This document shows positions 5,867 to 9,007 of a stretch of 9,007 bases of DNA, piece after piece. This DNA is from Armatimonadota bacterium (GTDB taxonomy: Bacteria; Armatimonadota; DTGP01; JAHWJO01): positions 1-9,007 of the forward strand of contig JAHWJO010000157.1 of the NCBI GenBank assembly GCA_019348365.1, read 5' to 3'. The notes under the pieces are model-generated. The model was not told the origin of the DNA. It ran no database searches and saw only the letters and a list, made by a program, of their open reading frames with translations. Numbering within the stretch: the first letter of the stretch is position 1; every line of letters starts with the position of its first letter. A program made the position numbers and the translations under genes.

Positions 5867-6104
5867 GGCCGTTTTGTCACCTCTGGGCTTCGCCTGCCAT
5901 CGCCTTCACACCAGCCCGGTGTTGCTGGCGATCTTCACCCGAACCAATCCTGAAGAGGCCGAACGCGCCTTCCGGGGGGAGGCTCAGATCCCCGGCCCGA
6001 TCCTCGCCTTCCTCCGCAAGCGGGGGGAGGACAGCGCGCGGCTGAGCGCGGCTCAGCACCGTTTCATCGAATTCCGGGCGGGCCGTCTCGCCCCCCCAAC
6101 CTGA
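5826..6104 (+). CDS. Small hypothetical element protein (92 residues)
   Basis: This is an unrecognised 92-residue protein starting at an ATG with AAGGA eight bases upstream, the clearest ribosome-binding site in this stretch. There is no signal peptide, only a short hydrophobic patch near residues 31-37 (SPVLLAIF), and then a charged helical-looking second half (NPEEAERAFRG, FLRKRGEDSARLSAAQHRFIEF). It is followed 11 bases later by a strong hairpin, which fits the end of a transcription unit. Position between the excisionase-like gene and the primase suggests a replication or control accessory protein, but nothing in the sequence demonstrates this. A long frame on the opposite strand (5877-6293) is judged a shadow. 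Confidence 0.62.
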   Translation: MNVLTHQRNYTRSEAVLSPLGFACHRLHTSPVLLAIFTRTNPEEAERAFRGEAQIPGPILAFLRKRGEDSARLSAAQHRFIEFRAGRLAPPT

Positions 6105-6115
6105 CAGACCGGCGC

Positions 6116-6140
6116 AAGGGAGGGGGCAACCCCCTCCCTT
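6116..6140 (+). terminator. Strong hairpin (11-bp perfect stem), likely terminator or attenuator
   Basis: AAGGGAGGGGG (6116-6126) pairs perfectly with CCCCCTCCCTT (6130-6140) around a CAA loop. On the plus strand it is followed by CGTCTTTT, a weak T tract. It sits between the 92-residue ORF and the 58-residue ORF plus primase, whose ribosome-binding site GGAG begins at 6149. It could end the upstream transcript, or regulate how much RNA reaches the primase genes. On the minus strand no T run follows. Confidence 0.62.
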
Positions 6141-6158
6141 CGTCTTTTGGAGATGACG

Positions 6159-6335
6159 ATGAAAACCTCTCCCCCACAGACAAACGTCAACGCTGAAGTG
6201 AAGCCGCCGAAGCAGTACCGGCCCAAGAAGCCCCGCCGCCGACTGCCTCCGTTCCGCCTTCAGCGGCCCTTCCGACCGAAGCCCTTTGATCACCCAGACA
6301 TGAATATCACCGTCAGTGAAGAGGACCGGCCATGA
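6159..6335 (+). CDS. 58-residue basic, proline-rich ORF coupled to the primase gene
   Basis: From the ATG at 6159 (GGAG at 6149-6152, six bases upstream) 58 residues are read. A second ATG at 6153 and a TTG at 6147 lie upstream in frame but overlap or precede the ribosome-binding site. The middle is strongly basic and Pro-rich (KPPKQYRPKKPRRRLPPF, about residues 20-37), and the tail is acidic (SEEDRP). No domain is recognised and it is probably disordered; nucleic-acid or partner binding is a guess from charge. Its TGA overlaps the start of the PrimPol-helicase gene in an ATGA, so the two are probably translated together, although the primase also has its own GAGGA. Confidence 0.68.
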   Translation: MKTSPPQTNVNAEVKPPKQYRPKKPRRRLPPFRLQRPFRPKPFDHPDMNITVSEEDRP

Positions 6336-9007
6336 ACATCCCCCTTCCTGAAGCCTTCGTCATCAGCAGCTTCAAAAATAAGGAAGACGTGAAGCCGGTT
6401 CAGCGCGCCTTGAGCTTCGAGCATCTGGTGAAGGCTCTCCAGCGCCACATGGAGCGAGAGGAGAAGGACGGACCTCTCTTCTCTCCAGCCTCCTACAAAC
6501 CCGAAACCACCCGCGCGAACGCCAATGTAGAAGCGGTTTCACTGGCCCTCTTCGACTTTGATGACGGCACACAATGGGAGGACTTGAAGCCGAAGATCAT
6601 CAGCCGGGAACTGGCTTACATCGTCTATAGCACCTTTCAGCACACCCATGAGGCTCCCCGGTTTCGCCTGGTCCTCTTTCCCTCGCAGCCGGTTCCGGGG
6701 GGGGACTGGCCGGAGGTATGGAAGCGGCTCCATCACTTCATCGGCGGCAAGAACGACCGGGCGGCAAAAGACCCCAGCCGGATGTACTACATGCCTTCCT
6801 GCCCGCCGGGAGCGGAGCGGTTCTTTGAGTACGGCGAAGGGGACGCGCTCGACGTGAATGCCCTGCCTCCTGTCCCGGAGCCCGCGAAAGCCCCCCTCCA
6901 TGCGCGCCCCTGTGCCTCTCTCACTCTTTCCGACACAGAGGTGCTTTCGCGGGCAAGACAGGCCAAGAATGGGGATAAGTTCCGCCGGCTGTATGAGCAG
7001 GGAGACTGTTCAGGATACGAGTCCCGAAGCGAAGCCGTTGTGGGCCTGTGCTGTCTTATCGGTTTCTGGACCGGCCCTGACAAGAGCCGGATCGACTGCC
7101 TTTTTCGGCAATCCGCCCTCTATCCTCCCTTTGAAGAGAAGTGGGATAAGCGGCACTACGGGGACGGCAGGACATGGGGGGAGGGTTCTATCGATGCCGC
7201 GCTGGAGCGGATGACGGAGTACTATACCCCAACGCCCCGGATCACTTACGGCAGGGGGTTCGGTGGCAAGAACGGCCCGTCCGCAAACGACAACGGTGAT
7301 GAGAGGATGGAAACGGAAGAGACGGAAGAAGCCACTCCCTGTTCTTTCCCCTATGAAGTCACACCGGAAGGCACATTCTGGTTCAAACCCTCCAAAGAAG
7401 GGCCGATCCGTGTTCCTCTCTCTAACTTCGCCGCCTGCATTAAAAAGGAGGTCGAAGAGGACGACGGCGTTGAAATCCGCCGGAGCTATGAGATCGAAGC
7501 GACCCTCCGGGGTCGGTCCTATGGATTCGCCATCCCGGTCTCGCAGTTTGCCGCGATGAACTGGACGGCAGAGCACCTGGGCGCGCGGGCTTTAGTCTCA
7601 CCCGGCCAGGGTTTGAAAGATCATCTCCGTTTCGCCATCCAAGCCCTCTCTGTCGGCGTGGAGGAACGCCGGGTGTACGGTCACACCGGTTGGCGGAAAG
7701 TCGGGGATGATTGGCTGTATCTTCATGCGGATGGGGCACTTGGGACACATGGGACACATCCAGACATACAAGTGACCCTGTGTGATGCGCTCTCTCGATT
7801 TACGCTCCCCGACCCTCCCGATGGAGGAGAGCAATTAGAGGCGATCCGTGAGACACTTGAACTGTTCGATGTAGCAGAAGAGATGGTTTCCATTCCTCTG
7901 TTTGGGATGGTCTTTCGCTCAGTGATTGGTAAAGCCGACTTCGGCGGGCATCTGGTCGGCCCTTCTGGGGTGGCAAAAAGCGAACTGGCCGCACTTGCAC
8001 AGCAGCTTTTCGGACCGCAGCTCGACGCCCGCCATCTTCCCGGCTCATGGTCTTCCTCAGAGAACTATCTTGAAGGGCTGGCGTTTGCCGCAAAAGACAG
8101 CCTCCTCGTGATCGATGACTTCGCCCCGACCGGAACACAAAGCGATGTGGCCGCATTGCACAGGAAAGCGGATCGGGTGTTACGCGCTCAGGGAAACACA
8201 AGTGGGCGGGGCCGGATGCGGCCCGACGGGAGTCTTCGCCCTGCCAAACCCCCGCGCGGCCTGATTCTCTCCACGGGCGAGGATACGCCGCGCGGTCAGT
8301 CCCTCCGTGCCCGGCTGTTCATTCTTGAAGTCGGGCCGGATACGGTGAGATGGGATCGGCTCTCGCAGGCTCAGAAAGCGGCGGCGGAAGGCCGGTACGC
8401 TCAGGCAATGGCGGGGTTTATCCGATGGCTTTCCCCTCGATATGAAGAGATCAATAGAGGACTGGCAACGGAACGCACGGAGTTAAGAAACACCTTGAGT
8501 CGGGACATGGCCGGGCACAAGCGAACGCCGGGGATCTTCGCCGATCTCGCCATTGGCCTCCGGTACTTCATTCGATACGCACAGGATTCCGCCGCACTTT
8601 CAGCAGAGGAAGCCCAATCCGTCTGGGAACGCTGCATGGACGCGCTGAAGCAAGTATCGGAAGCACAGTCACAACAGCAGATAGACCATGAGCCGACCCA
8701 TCGATTCCTCTCCCTTCTCGCATCCGCCCTGGTCAGCGGGCGCGCCCATGTCGCTAATCCTGAAGGCGGTCCCCCCCATGTGCCGCAAGCGTGGGGATGG
8801 CGCTGCAAGACGGTGGGGAGCGGCGACTTCGCCCATGAGGAGTGGCATCCGCAGGGGGATCGGATCGGATGGCTGGAAGAGGAAAACCTTTATCTGGAGC
8901 CGGGAGCCGCCTATACCGCCGCACAACGGCTTGCACAGGGGGGAGGGGATGCCCTGCACGTCACCTTGCCCACGCTGAAGAAACGGTTGGATGAAAAACG
9001 CCTCCTT
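6332..9007 (+). CDS. Primase-polymerase (AEP/PrimPol) fused to a DUF927-like P-loop helicase (3' end beyond window)
   Basis: This large replication-initiation protein would lay primers and unwind DNA at the element's origin; 892 codons are open to the edge. GAGGA lies six bases before the ATG. The N-terminal domain shows archaeo-eukaryotic primase motifs: FDFDDG with Asp75/Asp77 (metal ligands), YSTFQHTHEAPRFRLV at 99-114 with His104, and KDPSRMYYMP with Asp147 (146-155). Next, about 204-300, is a helical segment matching the phage NrS-1 polymerase helical-bundle pattern (NGDKFRRLYEQGD, SRSEAVVGLCCLIGFW, IDCLFRQSALYPPFEEKWD). An acidic linker follows. The C-terminal half is DUF927-like: Walker A GPSGVAKSE (543-551, with Ala548 where Gly is canonical before the Lys), QQLFGPQLDARHLPG, Walker B LLVIDDFAP (591-599), RAQGNTSGR, PPRGLILSTGEDTPRGQSLRARLF (640-662) with likely sensor and Arg-finger residues. 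Domain names are from motif recognition, not a search. Confidence 0.93.
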   Translation, partial: MNIPLPEAFVISSFKNKEDVKPVQRALSFEHLVKALQRHMEREEKDGPLFSPASYKPETTRANANVEAVSLALFDFDDGTQWEDLKPKIISRELAYIVYSTFQHTHEAPRFRLVLFPSQPVPGGDWPEVWKRLHHFIGGKNDRAAKDPSRMYYMPSCPPGAERFFEYGEGDALDVNALPPVPEPAKAPLHARPCASLTLSDTEVLSRARQAKNGDKFRRLYEQGDCSGYESRSEAVVGLCCLIGFWTGPDKSRIDCLFRQSALYPPFEEKWDKRHYGDGRTWGEGSIDAALERMTEYYTPTPRITYGRGFGGKNGPSANDNGDERMETEETEEATPCSFPYEVTPEGTFWFKPSKEGPIRVPLSNFAACIKKEVEEDDGVEIRRSYEIEATLRGRSYGFAIPVSQFAAMNWTAEHLGARALVSPGQGLKDHLRFAIQALSVGVEERRVYGHTGWRKVGDDWLYLHADGALGTHGTHPDIQVTLCDALSRFTLPDPPDGGEQLEAIRETLELFDVAEEMVSIPLFGMVFRSVIGKADFGGHLVGPSGVAKSELAALAQQLFGPQLDARHLPGSWSSSENYLEGLAFAAKDSLLVIDDFAPTGTQSDVAALHRKADRVLRAQGNTSGRGRMRPDGSLRPAKPPRGLILSTGEDTPRGQSLRARLFILEVGPDTVRWDRLSQAQKAAAEGRYAQAMAGFIRWLSPRYEEINRGLATERTELRNTLSRDMAGHKRTPGIFADLAIGLRYFIRYAQDSAALSAEEAQSVWERCMDALKQVSEAQSQQQIDHEPTHRFLSLLASALVSGRAHVANPEGGPPHVPQAWGWRCKTVGSGDFAHEEWHPQGDRIGWLEEENLYLEPGAAYTAAQRLAQGGGDALHVTLPTLKKRLDEKRLL

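Larger units (their letters stand above)
3777..9007. mobile_element. Left part of an integrated plasmid-like, phage-like or satellite element inserted in radC (right end off window)
   Basis: Evidence for an element is the broken radC at its left edge, the sharp shift in composition after about 4090 (60-base samples of 35% and 53% GC, against about 70% in radC), an excisionase-like HTH gene, and a PrimPol-helicase gene preceded by several tiny coupled ORFs. These are hallmark genes of plasmids, phages, satellites and integrative elements. No integrase, capsid, terminase, relaxase or transposase catalytic gene is in view, so the class is open. The remaining radC C-terminus should mark the right boundary. 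Confidence 0.75.

Noticed and set aside
5877..6293. Minus-strand 138-residue frame that could use the reverse-facing terminator at 5750-5776
   Set aside because: It runs across the strong hairpin and opposite two better plus-strand ORFs, and I see no ribosome-binding site or domain. The terminator keeps an antisense transcript possible, but not this protein.
7010..7576. Minus-strand 188-residue frame inside the primase-helicase gene
   Set aside because: Antisense shadow; the plus strand carries conserved NrS-1-type motifs across the same bases.

Overview
The window looks like a high-GC bacterial chromosome with an integrated mobile element starting inside it. The first ~3.8 kb is ordinary host DNA, and one sampled stretch of radC is about 70% GC. 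The host cannot be named from this window. Intergenic remnants of a CACGAAGG-type repeat (translating as the 'NHEGHEGHK' string) are, from general knowledge, common in Planctomycetes, Nitrospirota, deltaproteobacterial and related environmental genomes, which fits a free-living high-GC Gram-negative lineage without proving it.

Layout, host part. On the minus strand, read right to left, are a family 2 membrane glycosyltransferase (1864-3069), the formate dehydrogenase accessory sulfurtransferase FdhD (791-1630), and the first 225 residues of a CysA-type sulfate/thiosulfate ABC transporter ATPase (677 down to the window edge). Divergent from the glycosyltransferase is radC (3316 onward, plus strand). 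It stops abruptly at residue 154, just as the conserved MPN/JAMM half of the protein should begin in earnest.

Layout, element part. From about 3777 on, nothing looks like host radC. In order there is: a small zinc-ribbon ORF resembling the N-terminus of IS1-type InsA proteins (3839-4057); a clearly AT-richer minus-strand gene of unknown function (5367-4114); a divergent control region; an excisionase/AlpA-like winged helix-turn-helix protein (5472-5660); two or three small ORFs (5657-6104); a strong hairpin; a 58-residue basic Pro-rich ORF (6159-6335); and, coupled to it by an ATGA overlap, a very large replication protein (6332 to beyond 9007). The replication protein joins an archaeo-eukaryotic primase/PrimPol domain, an NrS-1-type helical-bundle segment and a DUF927-like P-loop helicase. 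This is the replication module of a plasmid-like, phage-like or satellite integrative element. No recombinase or structural gene is visible, so the integrase and the other half of radC are expected to the right of the window.

Working model (inference): an element carrying its own primase-helicase integrated into radC at the codons for the conserved Gly-Thr-Val, splitting the host gene. The divergent AT-rich gene near the left junction is the best candidate for undescribed cargo.
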